NCBI GenBank assembly: GCA_014529385.2
Contig: CM043942.1
Coordinates: 51,964,274 to 52,028,273, forward strand
DNA from: Adiantum capillus-veneris
Lineage: Eukaryota > Streptophyta > Polypodiopsida > Polypodiales > Pteridaceae
DNA length: 64,000 nt
Reading direction: 5' to 3'
Every line of letters starts with the position of its first letter. Within the stretch, counting starts at the first letter, position 1. Of the stretch, positions 34,034 through 45,504 are shown one piece after another. The translations under genes and the position numbers were made by a program. Below the pieces are notes generated by a model. The model saw only the letters and a list, made by a program, of their open reading frames with translations, had not been told where the DNA came from and did not search any database.

Positions 34034-34765
34034 TCATTGATTGCGATTCCCTTCTCTTGGTTGTCGTTGTTGAGGTAGGCCTTGTACTAGATTCAGAGTG
34101 AGGTTCTCAAGCTGTTGAGTCAGCCTTTGTAAAGCCTCTTGTTGAGAGTTATCTCCTATTTGTGAAGATTGTGCAAGAGGGGCCCTAATTGGTGCTTCCA
34201 TGGTTTGTGAAGACTCCCTCTCACTCACTTCATTTAAACCCCTTGCTCTATGTGCTTGGAAGTGTAGTTTTCTAAACTTGATGATGGCTACCTCACGTGC
34301 TTCTTCGAAGGTGGATGGGAATTTTAGCTCTACTTTAGCCTTTAAAAGTGGATACAAGCCAACCATGAATCTCTCTTTTTTTAGAAAGTTAGGTGCACCA
34401 CCATGATTTTCTAATGTAGCCTCCCACCTACCCCATAGATTGACAAAGGTTGCTTCATAAGAGGGATAGTCTTCAAGTGATACCTGCTTATGTCCAATAA
34501 GACATTTCCATAGTCCTTCAGAAGTATCACCTTGCCCGAACTTGGAGAGGAAGATTGCTCGCAGTCTCTCCCAATTGGACTTGATTTGGGGTTTCAAGGT
34601 CTCATACCATGCTTTAGCTTCTGCTTTTAGAACCAACGGGAAGGCTCGTAGCTTTACTTCCTCTTCATCTCTCCTGGATATGAGATGTGCCATCTCCAAG
34701 TTGTCAAGAAACTCTTGCGCATCTTCCCCACTTCTTGCATAGAACGTGGGAAAAGAACTTGACAT
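34034..34765 (-). pseudogene. Element C: Gag capsid domain
   Basis: 243 codons from MSSSFPTFYARSGEDAQEFL. AEAKAWYETLKPQIKSNWERL, FLSKFGQ and FVNLWGRWEA form the Retrotrans_gag fold. It ends in a Gln-rich segment (QQRQPREGNRNQ) with a stop just before the knuckle ORF, about 15 bp away. Confidence 0.92.
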
Positions 34766-34779
34766 TTTGTTTAGACTTT

Positions 34780-35410
34780 TTGAAATCTCTTTTTTTTAAA
34801 AGAAACTTTTCTCTTACGGCCCGCACAAGATTATTAACACTATAAATCTGATTACATTAAAATGAAGATGTACACATCCATTGTTAATTCATACTTTATC
34901 ATAGGTAGAATAAATGGATTAATTGAAGCATTGATTTCATTGAGGCGAGTGGATCCAAACATCCTCCTTATGATAGATTGAAACCTAAACTTAGTTGCAA
35001 TGATTATATGAATGGATTGCCGAGCAATAGGCCTAAAAAGGTTCATTGTTTTGATCATGATTCATGTGCTACTCCTCGTTGTTGGTTTGAAGACCTCGTT
35101 CCTTCATATGGCCCTTGAGCACCCCTTCACCACTCCTTGTTCCTTCCTTCAAAACAAAATGAAAACGTGAACATCAAAAGAAGTTCCATAATTGATGATT
35201 GGAAGTATAATTGGATTGGGTGATGCCAGTATTTCTCTAAGTCTTTCTGCACCAACATAAAACAATGCGTTGCTGAAAAAGACTTCTCTATCTATGTCAA
35301 TATTTACTCTAATGTGTTGTGCAAAATGAAATGGATAGATGGGAACTCCATTGTTCATCACTAAAAAATTTGAAGGTAACTTGGAAATATGTTCCTCAGT
35401 GGGGGCACCA
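34780..35410 (-). other. Element C: 5' leader between PBS and gag
   Basis: About 0.6 kb with no supported ORF. Two 200-bp stretches (34,850-35,060 and 35,150-35,360) show similar minus-strand wording (INPFILPMIKYE and PNPIILPIINYG), so an old leader duplication is likely. Confidence 0.55.
35393..35410 (-). promoter_or_regulatory. Candidate primer-binding site of element C
   Basis: The minus strand reads TGGTGCCCCCACTGAGG, five bases from the LTR. The TGG start and position fit a PBS; I cannot name the tRNA. Confidence 0.55.
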
Positions 35411-35415
35411 CTTTA

Positions 35416-36544
35416 TGAGGGCGAGCTTTTTGAAATGGGGCCTCTAAACCCAAACCAATGGGCCTACCCTCACAAAATGTTCGTAAAGAGGTACGCACAC
35501 TACTTGGGGCACCACCTTCTTTTGGGAGTGGAGAAGGAAACCAATCAAAATAACACTTGCACTCACCCACTCAAGCAACACACTTTGAAAACCCCCTTAC
35601 TCTATATACACTTTGGACACTTGAACACCATCAACGATTATGCAACCCAATGCCGTGCATCAAAATGAAATATGCAATTGTGGAATAGCATTCACCTTCT
35701 CCCCATAAGAATATCCATAATACATCCAAACTCTTCCTCTCTCAAGCACTCATCAAAAAATCATGCACACAAGACTTGCCTCTCAAACACACAAGAGAAT
35801 CACTTACATCAAACTAACACACTTTGCATAGAGAGCTCATCTCCATCTATGCAATGCCGTGTGACACAAATAAAATCACCATGAGAGGTAGCCACATGCA
35901 TATGTAATGAAGCAAAAGAGAGTTGGAGTGAGAAAATTTCTTTAGACTAATTGAATAAGTGTGGAGAAACAAACCAATGATAAATTGAGAATAGAACACT
36001 TACTTGATTTCTCACACACCTTTTAAGGGGAGGACAGACGCTGGCTAGCCATCACGAATTGCGACACTTGAAAGTTTTGAAGATGATTTCATGATCATTA
36101 ACATAACCATGAGAGAGATCATGATGTATTTACAAGTTGTTGAGGTGCTACAAATGATTTATTGGGTTGATGGTGTAAGAGATTGTAGAATGGAAAGAGT
36201 GGAGGAATAGAGTTTGCACTTGCCTCCAAAGAGGAGGGTTAGGAGGGAGGATGTGAAAGAGGGAGAGTTGGGGTTTTCTCTACTATTGATCAAGAAACAA
36301 CATGAAGTTGAAAATATAGGTGTGTGTCCTTGAGTCTCTCCAAGGGGGGCTATTTATAGTTGTGTAGGAGTGGGATTATGCTACACTTAATTAGAGTAAG
36401 TGATTAGACCTAAGGTTAAACGAAGAGGGGAAATTTACTCTAGATAACTTAATAGCATAGAAAAATATATACACATATGAGGAAGAGGGCGTTGAGTAGG
36501 CTGACAAATGTTGCAAAAAGATGGTTACCATTTTATGCCACTCA
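35416..36544 (-). repeat. 5' LTR of element C, internally shorter
   Basis: 1,129 bp. It matches the left LTR at both ends but lacks the 0.95-kb middle (junction near 36,412, CTAA/GGTTAAACG). A TATA-like CTATTTATAG is on the plus strand near 36,350. Confidence 0.9.
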
Positions 36545-36548
36545 ATAG

Positions 36549-37191
36549 GATAATAAATTTATTTTGTTTTTAATATTCTAACTAGCTGGCTTTGTAGATG
36601 ATTTTGGGTCGTAGAACTTGGAAAGAATAAAAGTTTTGTTCCATGCATTTGAGTTAGAAGCTTTTTACTAAATTGATTTATTTTTTACTTTTGGATTCTT
36701 GGCTACATCTTTTAGAATAAGAAAATTTGGGATAAGTTGATTTACTGACAATCTTCTTCGTGAGTATCTTTAGTTAGATATGTAAACATGCTTTGTATGT
36801 ACTAATGCACTTATATGGTTTTTGTTTTACATTGTTCAATTCTATGCTTATCATATTTGTGTGATCATATCGAGATCAATCTTGTGAATCGCCTCTTCTT
36901 AGCACAAAATTGACACACTCTTGACTCATTAATTATACTTTGGTGTGAGTTTGATAGGTGAAACTCTCTCTAGCTTGTACAAGGATTCTAATCAAGAATC
37001 CTTGATGTCTGGGTTGAGATTCTATCAATTATAGCTCACTCCACATACACATGCAAGTATATTTTTTGGCAGAAGAGATGTTCCAGGTATGTGCATCAAA
37101 AAGGTATTCCTTTTTCTACCTTTTCCTTATCAACATTATCTTATAGGTTGTGATGCAAATAATCTTGTAAGACATCAACTCATATTTTAAA
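36549..37191. other. Spacer between elements C and D
   Basis: AT-rich; no ORF, repeat or RNA gene that I can support. Confidence 0.55.
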
Positions 37192-37196
37192 TTGAA

Positions 37197-38155
37197 TGTT
37201 GACCGCTGGGTCAACAACACAACATAACTCAAGTTTCGTACCAAAGTCTTATCTTTTGCGACTTATGAAATGCTACGAATTATGGCTATAAACGTCATTT
37301 GTAATGAGTAGTTATTCTAGTTTCAGAAGCCGGGGTGCAATGGCACTTCCAGATTGTAAATACAAAGCCATTTGACCCTTTCAACCCCATTTTTTGGTTA
37401 AACCTAAGGTAGCCTTAGTATATAAGGTACCTAGGTCATTTTGTAAAAAAGGACTTTTAATCATAATCAAAACTTTAGCGCTGCCGTCTACTGTGTGTGA
37501 GAGAGAAAGAGAGTGAGCGTGAGCTTTATCCTCTCGCTACGCCCGGCTCGCTCAACACATTGGAGATCCGACTGCACCATTGTTGTAGGCTCGAGGAGAG
37601 CTACGTGACAACGCCAAGCATTCCACGCGAGACGAAGCGCACACACCGACGCATCTACGAGCTATTTGTGGCCGTAAGTGTATCAAACGATGTCTGTTTT
37701 TTGCGTGCTAGTAGTCTATAGAATCATGGCAACATAAGCTACGCATAGGTACTCATAAATTTCAATTTCGGGCACTTTCAAAATTTTGCTTTGTCATCCT
37801 ATGCATTTTTCGCAGATGGGCTTTGAGTGAGGGTTTTGAGTGTAGAAGCTTAGGGACAGGTGTATCCTAGTGAGGGGATGGTGTTCCTTAAGTTTCGTAT
37901 GAATCTGGCATGATTAGGTGAGTTACCTTCCGTATGTGTGTATGTGGCTAGGTGGTGTAGTTGAGGGCATTGAGGTTCTTGATTGTGGTTTAGTTGGCCT
38001 TCCAGAGTGTTGTATGTGTAGGATGGTCTCACCCTGACAAGCTACAGAGATTTCCTCCGTGTGCGTATCGTGTCATCTATGTCCTCGATTGACATTATGT
38101 TGATCTAGGTAGTGTTTGCATGCACTTCATGGGTGTGTGAGTTGCCCGTCCAACA
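37197..38155 (+). repeat. 5' LTR of element D
   Basis: 959 bp, TGTTGACCGC to GTCCAACA. The first 18 bases after the T form an inverted repeat (GTTGACC-GCTG-GGTCAAC). A TATA box, TATATAAGG, is at 37,419-37,427, and a GA-rich start-region follows at about 37,495. ORFs inside are not genes. Confidence 0.95.
37419..37427 (+). promoter_or_regulatory. LTR TATA box of element D
   Basis: TATATAAGG in a conserved LTR setting, repeated at 48,085-48,093 in the 3' LTR. It is the likely core promoter of the element RNA. Confidence 0.65.
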
Positions 38156-38156
38156 T

Positions 38157-38174
38157 TGGCGCCGCTGCCGGGGA
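38157..38174 (+). promoter_or_regulatory. Primer-binding site of element D (Athila/Tat type)
   Basis: TGGCGCCGCTGCCGGGGA, one base after the LTR. It differs in one base from the PBS I associate with Athila/Tat-lineage elements (tRNA-Asp type, from memory). Confidence 0.85.
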
Positions 38175-38698
38175 CGCAAGGACCTAAGTAGGTTTCCTAC
38201 TAACACTCGTGTGATGGTTGCTTGATTTAGTTTCGGCTAAAGAAAGTTTTTTTCTTAAGTGGATCCAGAAGAGGATATTCCGCGATCAAGTGGATAGCCA
38301 GGAACCGTGTGTCTTGCCGAGGGTCTGTGACTAGATAGGTTTAGTTAGGATCTGTGGATTAGAGTAGTTGTTGGTGGTCAAGTGATTTGTGAGGTGATAA
38401 AAGCATTTACTAGTCCGTGTGTGGCAGTGAAGCATTTTTCTACTCATAGATGCAAAACCCCATATGATTTGTAGGAGTAGCTTTAGGTAAGTGATCTGAT
38501 TATGATCTAGAGCTATTCAGCACTGAATTATTTGCTTAAGTGCTTGATTGCATTTGAAATCACGGAAAAGTGTGCTTTTGAGGGTAAAAATGCATTAAAC
38601 AAGCTTTTGTGGATATTTTTGTCTGACTGACTGATGTTGGGCACATAAAAGAGCATTTGCAAGGGTTCTGTGAAAAAAACCTGCAATTCTGTAAACAT

Positions 38699-40127
38699 AG
38701 ACATCCTACACGTAGGATGTCTCAAGGGGTTTTGGAGACCAAATTTTGAAATTCTGAGTTGACCAGTGTGTTCAGAAGGTAGGTTTTACCCTATTTTCAC
38801 TTGGAAGTGGAAATTTGACCAAATTTTGACAGATCAAAGCCAAAAGACGAGAATTGCCAAACATCCTACCCAAATTGTGCCAAGACATAATTTTTGAGAC
38901 CAAACCATAGGATGACTCCATAGGCATGTTCTAAATGTTGTATTGAGTGCATGTGATAAATTTCATTTCATTTGGGTCAGTGAAAGGGAAGATTGAGCGG
39001 ACTTTAGCACTGTTGACTGAAAAAGGCAAGAACAGCTAGTTTTGGGGTCTTTTGACATCCAAATTAAAATCTAAGCATAGCATTGGGTTGCTGACATCAT
39101 GGGGAAGCTGTGGGACAAGTCTGGGGTCAAACAGGCCAAAAAGACATCCTACGCGTAGGATGTCTTCTGTGTGATTTTGGACTCTAAACAAAATTCTGAG
39201 CATACCACAATGATCAGCACCTTAAGGAGAGTCTGTGGTTCAAATTTGGGGCAATTCTGAGCAGTTAGACATCCTACGCGTAGGATGTCTAAGGCATGAT
39301 TTAGAGGCCAAATTCAAACTGTGGACATAGCAGGGTGTTGTATAGCCTTAGGCAAGCCTCCTAGGCAAATTTGGTCCAATTTGGAGTTGATTTGACTTGG
39401 GAATTCATCAGAACAGACATCAGGCTTTTGGAACAGATTCTTGATCATTTCCCAACCTATAGGTGTCAGAATCAAAAAGTAAAAATAGCTGTGAGCTTAG
39501 CACATCAAGGGGAAGCTACAGTGCAAGTTTGAGATGAAACAGAGCAAAAAGACATCCTACGCGTAGGATGTCTCCAGGGTCATAAAGTGGTCAAAATTCT
39601 ACTTTGGCCATATAGGGAGGTTCTAAGTGTCTCAAGGATTCCAGAACATTTTTCAAAAGTGAATTTGGACCTTGTTTGGCCTATTTACCAAGAAAAGACA
39701 AGAATTGTCAGACATCCTACTCTTGGAGTGCACTAGAAGCTCTTGCAGCCTAAATCTTGACCTATTGGCATCCAAATTCAATTTTGAGTATACCATTGGG
39801 TTGCTGAGCACTAGGAGAATCTTGGGATCAAGTTTGGACAAAATCTGAGCAGTTAGACATCCTACGCGTAGGATGTCTCCAGCTTGATTTAGGACTCCAA
39901 ACCAACCTATGAGCACACCACTGTGATCAGCACATCAAGGAGAAGTTGGGGTGAAAATTTCAAGTCATTCTGAGCAAAAAGACATCCTACGCGTAGGATG
40001 TCTCAAGGCCATTTTTAGGTCCAAAGGAAATTCTGACCATACCATTGTGTTGCTAGACTCAAGGGGAGTCTGTGGACCAAATTTTGTTAAATTCTGAGCA
40101 TATAGACATCCTACGCGTAGGATGTCT
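38699..40127 (+). repeat. Array of 24-bp palindromes in the leader of element D
   Basis: The unit is AGACATCCTACG followed by its exact reverse complement. Copies lie at 38,699-38,722 (one central mismatch), 39,142-39,165, 39,267-39,290, 39,550-39,573, 39,855-39,878, 39,980-40,003 and 40,104-40,127. Half-sites occur at about 38,871 and 39,710. Some spacings are 124-125 bp and others about 280-440 bp. Between the palindromes runs a diverged tandem repeat (phrases like AATTCTGAGCA and GACCATACCA). The palindromes are perfectly kept while the spacers have drifted. Confidence 0.95.
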
Positions 40128-40581
40128 CTAGGCCAGTTTTAGGGTCTAACTGTACTTTTGACCATACAGGAGTGTTCACAGTCTCACAGAGATCCCAAAT
40201 CTTCTTTTAAATTTGAATTTGGACTCATTTTGACCATTCTAAACTGCATTTCACTGTTTTGGCCATAACTTTCACAAACGGTATCGGATTGGAAAAGTTT
40301 TTATATCAAAACGTAGCCTGAGAGTGGCTCTACAGATTTTAAAGCAAAACTTGAACTAAATGATGCCGACGGCAACCGTTTAGGTCAACTTTGAAAAAAA
40401 CGTCGTTTGAGGCCTCAAAATACATCCGCAAGTTAGGGGTGTCTAAAAGCGACAATTTGCGAGAATTGTGAGAAAACGGTTGCGGTTTTGGACATAGTTT
40501 CGACTTTTCCCTAACCAAAGCACTTGAACACAGTGGACTAAGTCTACTTGAACCAAGCAAAATCTCTTAAGCCCAGAAATC

Positions 40582-41064
40582 ATGTCTACCCTAGATTCAA
40601 ACGCAGCTTACACAAGCTTGGAGATCCCGACTATAGAGGAATATCCTCCCATGATGGATCTTCCAAACTTGCAATTGATAAAGATCCATCTTGTTGAGAG
40701 AGTTTGGATGATTGGTCATGAGAGTGAAGGACTATATAGATACATTGACAACAATGAGGTCAATCTTTATAGGTGCTCACATCCATACCTAGAAGAGATA
40801 ACGGATTACAAGCTCTTATATGTCTACACATACGGAGTCGACTGTCAATGGAGATCTATAGTTGTCGACAAGTATGGACGAGAATACAGAGTTGTAGAAA
40901 GCACAAATCCACTGAGTGTACTAGAAAGAGGTGATATTTGGTCAATGAAGACCACAAATGCCTCCACCAAACATGAGAATTCCTATAGGAATTCCAAGAA
41001 GAGAGCCACCAAGATTCCCTTCAAGAGCGATAACGACAGAAGGATTGGGAGAGTCTCTGGTTAG
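40582..41064 (+). pseudogene. Element D: Gag N-terminal part
   Basis: 160 codons from ATG 40,582, the first ATG after the leader. It has no recognised domain; the text around HPYLEEITDYKLLYVYTYG may be a family-specific matrix-like region. It runs out of frame near 40,950-41,064, where the next ORF takes over. Confidence 0.7.
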
Positions 41065-42239
41065 ACTTGTAGACAATCGACGAGTTAGACCATCCCAAGT
41101 CCAGAAATGGGTAAACAGAAAATACTCCGGAGATAAAGATCCGAGAGATCACGTAACGGCTTTTAGAAGAGTGATTAGAGCAGAGGAAGTTTCAGATTTT
41201 GCGACACAGTTTGCGGGATTTGGATTGACTCTAGAAGATGATGCAACTACATGGTTCGACTCGGTGGAAAAATGGGATTTTGAGACCCTAGATGTTGTTT
41301 GAGGAGTTTATTGAAAAATTCTCGCCAAAAGGCATTGCTCACAACACGGTCTCGCAAATCCATAGATTCAAACAGAAAGAGAATGAATCAGTATGCAAAG
41401 CATCATTACGGCTCAAGAGATATGTTAAGCTCTGTTCGAGAGCGGAATTACCTACGCAAGCACGACTGATGCTGATCTTTATCTAGGGAATGAGACATGC
41501 GGGCCTTCAGAAGGATCTGCATATGATAAGGAGGACGACGTTAAACGAGTTGATCAAAGAAGCTCTTTATCTAGTGGATAACTGTGAGGCATACAAAGAA
41601 AAGGACTTAAAGAGTCAAGGAGATGACACATCCTCTCAGCACAGTGTTTCAAAGATAAGTAAGTCCATTGCCAAGCCAACGGCACCTATTGATCAAGAAA
41701 AGCTTATCGACGACTTGGTCAAGAGGTTGATTCCTCTTGTAAGGTCTGATTCGGGAGAGCCAAAGTGGTGTGAAATTGAGAGAAAATGGACGAACCATAC
41801 GGGGGAAGAGTGCTATTATAGCATGGAAAACGCTAGGGAGAGGTATCTACAACCTGTTCTAGAAGCACCTACTCCACCTAGATACATTACGGGGAATGTG
41901 CCAGGACCAGTAGGAGTTTTAAGGCCACAGCTTGTCTTAGGACAACAACCTCCGCTGCCAGGTGCTAGAATTCCGGTAGACATGAGATACATGCCAATGA
42001 TGGAAGCATCAAATAAACCAACGCCAATACAAGATACAATGTGGTATAGAAACCAAAGTGAGTACTACCCTTTGGAGCAACAAAATATGAGAGAAACACA
42101 TGGAGTGGTGAGGCCTGTACAACCTCCACCTCTTGGGTTTCAGTCGAAAGAAAGAAGGTATGAAATGGACGAAAGGACATTGCGATTCATTGCAAATAGC
42201 GGCTTATCTAGGTCAGAGCTTGCTTATAGCCAAGAGTAA
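40958..42239 (+). pseudogene. Element D: Gag capsid region (three broken pieces)
   Basis: 40,958-41,302 has QKWVNRKYSGDKDPRDHVTA and DDATTWFDSV. 41,292-41,486 has FEEFIEKFSPKG and HRFKQKENESV. 41,490-42,239 (MRHAGLQKDLHM onward) continues in frame after a single TAG. Together they make a Retrotrans_gag capsid followed by a Pro-rich segment. A frameshift near 41,290 and the TAG at about 41,484 break it. Confidence 0.85.
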
Positions 42240-42428
42240 ATGCTAAAAGAATCTCCTCAACCAAAGACAGATTGTCACAAAAGTCATGACAACCACTTGG
42301 TCAAACAATGTCCTCATATGGAGATCACTGAAGTAAATGCCTATTGTCTTGAGTGTGGCATCACTCACTTGATCCCCGATTGCCTGAAAAAACCAAACCA
42401 AATCAGAAAATCACGACAAATGTATTAG
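42240..42428 (+). pseudogene. Element D: Gag zinc-knuckle segment
   Basis: It continues in frame after a TAA. CLECGITHLIPDC is a C-x2-C-x3-H-x4-C knuckle, one residue short of the canonical spacing, preceded by two more Cys/His (CHKSHDNH, CPHME). It would bind element RNA. Confidence 0.7.
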
Positions 42429-42706
42429 GGATTGTTCAGCTACCTAATAGCTCAGAAAATGAAAATGTTGTACCAATTCAAGTGGTTACGACAGCACAAG
42501 CTCAAAGGAAAGCTGATGAGAATCCAGAGACAAAGAACACGGAAAGTGACACGAGTCCAAAGAAAAATGATGGACCAAAGACAGACGCACCTAGTCAGAA
42601 AACCAAGAGCAAACGAAATAGTTGGAAAGCTAGAAAAACTACGATGAAAGCACGCAGGGAACGAGAGCAAAAATCCCTAGCTGAGAAGCTTACCGAAGCT
42701 GAGTAG
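42353..42706 (+). pseudogene. Element D: basic Gag tail
   Basis: A Lys/Arg/Glu-rich ORF (NSWKARKTTMKARREREQKS) overlapping the knuckle ORF in another frame and ending at TAG 42,704. A likely coiled or RNA-binding linker between Gag and the protease ORF. Confidence 0.55.
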
Positions 42707-42797
42707 AAGATAAAACAACATGAGGAAAAGGAGGCACCTTCTCTTACACAGATGGTTAAACCTCTAGAAGAACCATCCACGGATGAGAAACTGAGAA

Positions 42798-44411
42798 GTG
42801 CTAGTTCAGAGGATCTGTGTGGTAGAGAAGGTTAATGAGACATTAGATGCCCTCTTGAAAGCCTATGATGTGAGGCTCAAAAACAACCAAACCCAAGAAC
42901 ACACGTGGATGAAATATCCCTATTCGGAACTAGAAAAGCAAAAATTTGAAATGTGCCAGAAAATGATTCAAACAGCCCAAGCCTTACTAGAACCACCAGT
43001 TGCAAAACCTGAGGATGTGATCCGTGTCATGCCTACACAAGTAATCCCACCAAACCAGAAACTAAAAGAGCCAGATTCTAGTCATGAGCACAGACCAAAC
43101 CTCAAAGACCAAGCATTAGAACCAAGGATAGTACTGAATACCACGGATAACTCTTCCGAGGGATTTCACCAAGCTATACCTGAGGATTGTAAAGAGATAA
43201 ATGGTCTTGACGAATTGTGGAAACAAGTCAGAGAGGCCAATGAAGCCGATGACCTAAGAAGACGAGTAGACAAGACTAGTGATGAACGAGGAGTGTTTCT
43301 ACCACCAATAGAGGAATTTGAGACTGGATCTGAATTGAATCTAGACGTGCGATCGTATTGGGGAGACAAAGGATCTGTACAATATATGGATAGTCAACCC
43401 CATTCGCTAAGAACAATACCGTCCTACATGGGAGAGTACGAGACCAAGTCAGATGTGGTTGCAGTCCCATCACACAGACTGTCTCCCAACAAGGCCATCG
43501 ATTCAAAGGGGCTAGTAGATATTCTATCTACCCCAATCACCTGTACAATAATGTTAGCCGAGTTGCTCAGAATTAGACCAAACATGTGGGCTAATGTGGG
43601 TAAATGTCTAGAGAAATTTGGTGTAAAAACCCCAATGACTCAAATCGAGGAAGGCATCAAAGAGCTTGAAATGCCTCAACTAAATACTAGGCCAGTGCCA
43701 TTAAACAAGGTAGGCGAGTATTACGAGGGAGAAGAGGGAAACACCACCCTTCCTGTGGAATTCACTTTAAAAAACATGGCAATCCTTGACAATGGAGCTG
43801 GTGTGGCTATTGCAACCAAAGAGGTTTGGAAAAAATGGGGAAAACCTGCCTTGATATCCACACGAATGACCCTGCAGCTTGCAGACGGACACAAGGAAAA
43901 GCCCCTAGGACTGCTAGAAAAAGTACTTGTTACTTCTTGTGGCATTGAATATGAACACACTTTTGCTGTTGTTGACTTTGGCAAGAAGAACAACTATGAC
44001 ATCATTCTGGGAAGACCATTCATGCAACAATTGAAAATGGTCCAAGATTGGGGTTATGACCATATATACCTGAGACATATGGAAACCATAACAAAGATAA
44101 ACTTGAGGGACCATAGCTATAGGGATGTGATGAGAACACCGGTTGAGGAGTTTGATTCCGCCACAGTAGCAGGATCAGAACTTCCAGCTTGGTTAGGTAA
44201 GCCTAAAGAACTGTGGATGTGTGGAGCTTCACAATGTGGTAGCTTGAAATGCGAGGAATGTATCCTAGAGCGGGTTATAGAGGATAGGGACTATATCCCA
44301 GAACCATTTCCTGAAGAAGAGTTAGAGCCTTTTGGATGGGAACACATCTTGGCTACTCTGGACGTGTGCGCCGTGGAGGATGCTCCCACAACAAAGTTTG
44401 TGATGAAATAA
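42798..44411 (+). CDS. Element D: linker and retropepsin-like protease, 537 codons
   Basis: This is the longest open frame of element D. It begins with about 320 residues without known motifs (helical, acidic). Residues about 328-420 look like a retropepsin: AILDNGAGVAIA (43,776-43,810) at the active site, then IILGRPFMQQL (44,001-44,033). The site reads D-N-G, not D-[ST]-G. Athila-type proteases also vary here (D-L-G), so activity cannot be judged. The frame ends at TAA 44,409, one base out of phase with the following ORF, where the text goes on (NGYDVVPYFAVSV). The lack of RT after it is the key oddity of this element. Confidence 0.75.
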   Translation: MLVQRICVVEKVNETLDALLKAYDVRLKNNQTQEHTWMKYPYSELEKQKFEMCQKMIQTAQALLEPPVAKPEDVIRVMPTQVIPPNQKLKEPDSSHEHRPNLKDQALEPRIVLNTTDNSSEGFHQAIPEDCKEINGLDELWKQVREANEADDLRRRVDKTSDERGVFLPPIEEFETGSELNLDVRSYWGDKGSVQYMDSQPHSLRTIPSYMGEYETKSDVVAVPSHRLSPNKAIDSKGLVDILSTPITCTIMLAELLRIRPNMWANVGKCLEKFGVKTPMTQIEEGIKELEMPQLNTRPVPLNKVGEYYEGEEGNTTLPVEFTLKNMAILDNGAGVAIATKEVWKKWGKPALISTRMTLQLADGHKEKPLGLLEKVLVTSCGIEYEHTFAVVDFGKKNNYDIILGRPFMQQLKMVQDWGYDHIYLRHMETITKINLRDHSYRDVMRTPVEEFDSATVAGSELPAWLGKPKELWMCGASQCGSLKCEECILERVIEDRDYIPEPFPEEELEPFGWEHILATLDVCAVEDAPTTKFVMK

Positions 44412-45500
44412 ATGGCTATGATGTCGTTCCTTATTTTGCAGTGAGTGTAATCCAGGAAAATGAAGAGAACCAGACATCAACAATCTCTCGAAATAAGGAG
44501 CAAACAAAGAAATGTGGAGAATCAAAAGATGAAGAAGACGACAAGTTCTATGACTCTGAAGAACACTTCGAGCTTCAAGAAGATCAACGACCGGAGAATC
44601 AATGTCATCGCTACACGAATAACGTGCATCAAAAGTGGATTCCAAACTCCTCGGTGAAGACACAACCACCACAAGCATCCTCATCCATGGCTCCTAATAA
44701 GGATGCAAAGACTCACCTAGGAGGAATACAACCAGAGAAACGATCTAACAATGCTCTAATCAATGGGCTAGAAAGTCCTCCAAGAAACTACCACCCACGA
44801 GCAAACACACAGTAACTTTCCACTACCAGCCAAAAAATCAAGGGAAAGTACAAGAAGTCAACCTTGCTGAGGATAGTAGCGATAGTGCTGAATCTTACAA
44901 CATCCCCTATCATCAACTCAGGCCATCACTATCACAACCCCTTCAGCAACAACCATGACAGGTCAAAAGAACATGACAACAAGTCAAAGCCAAAAATCTC
45001 GACAAATCTGGATACCAAAAGCTAGATCGGCCAAAAACAAATATGGATCAAGAAGACAAAGATCTCTAATGACAAATCACAAGATCCAACACCAAAACAA
45101 AAAGAAGGAAAGCGTGCACAAACGGGTAAGAATATCACAAAGTCGCAAGCTTTCACAACTCAGGTTTGGGCTCCAAAGAAGTTGATTCAAGCACAAAAAA
45201 GTCAGGAATTCATTTGGATTCCAAAACAACCACAATATCAACTTTCAAAGCTTGAATCCCGTCCCCAACAAAGCGTACAAGGGCTGAAGCAAAGACCACT
45301 GTTGACTCACACAACAAAAAGGTGGATCCCAAAGAAGTCTCTTCAAACACAAACAAAGCACGGCAAGTATGGGTTCCCAAACGAGCGTCAACAACAAAAC
45401 AGCCAATAATCACAAAGAAATGGGTCCCAAAGAACAACAAAACTTATGTCAGTGCATCGCCACTTGAATTCTTACAATTCTTCCTACGATTACAGTACAG
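44336..45500 (+). pseudogene. Element D: acidic then basic tail with repeated W-[IV]-P-K motifs
   Basis: After the protease the text continues in three frames in turn (44,336-44,815; 44,955-45,185; 45,182-45,409; 45,322-45,504). An acidic box (DKFYDSEEHFELQ) is followed by a Gln/Lys/Ser-rich region. In it a short motif recurs seven times: QKWIPN, QIWIPK, QVWAPK, FIWIPK, KRWIPK, QVWVPK and KKWVPK, at about 44,633, 45,005, 45,161, 45,210, 45,318, 45,364 and 45,416. This is clearly derived from a repetitive protein; frames shift between copies. Its role is unknown. Confidence 0.7.
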
Positions 45501-45504
45501 TTAG

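Larger units (their letters stand above)
27402..36544 (-). mobile_element. Ty3 LTR retrotransposon C, Tat-like with dual RNase H
   Basis: 9.1 kb on the minus strand: 5' LTR 35,416-36,544, gag, PR, RT, RNase H, an extra RNase H and integrase, then 3' LTR 27,402-29,475. The outer ends are TG...CA, flanked by ATAG (27,398-27,401 and 36,545-36,548). The second RNase H between RH and IN is the hallmark of the Tat lineage among plant Ty3 elements (family knowledge). Coding frames are long but broken three or four times. Confidence 0.92.

Noticed and set aside
38699-40127. CRISPR-like array
   Set aside because: The repeats are palindromic and the spacing irregular. The spacers are themselves diverged copies of one repeat, and the setting is a plant retrotransposon leader.
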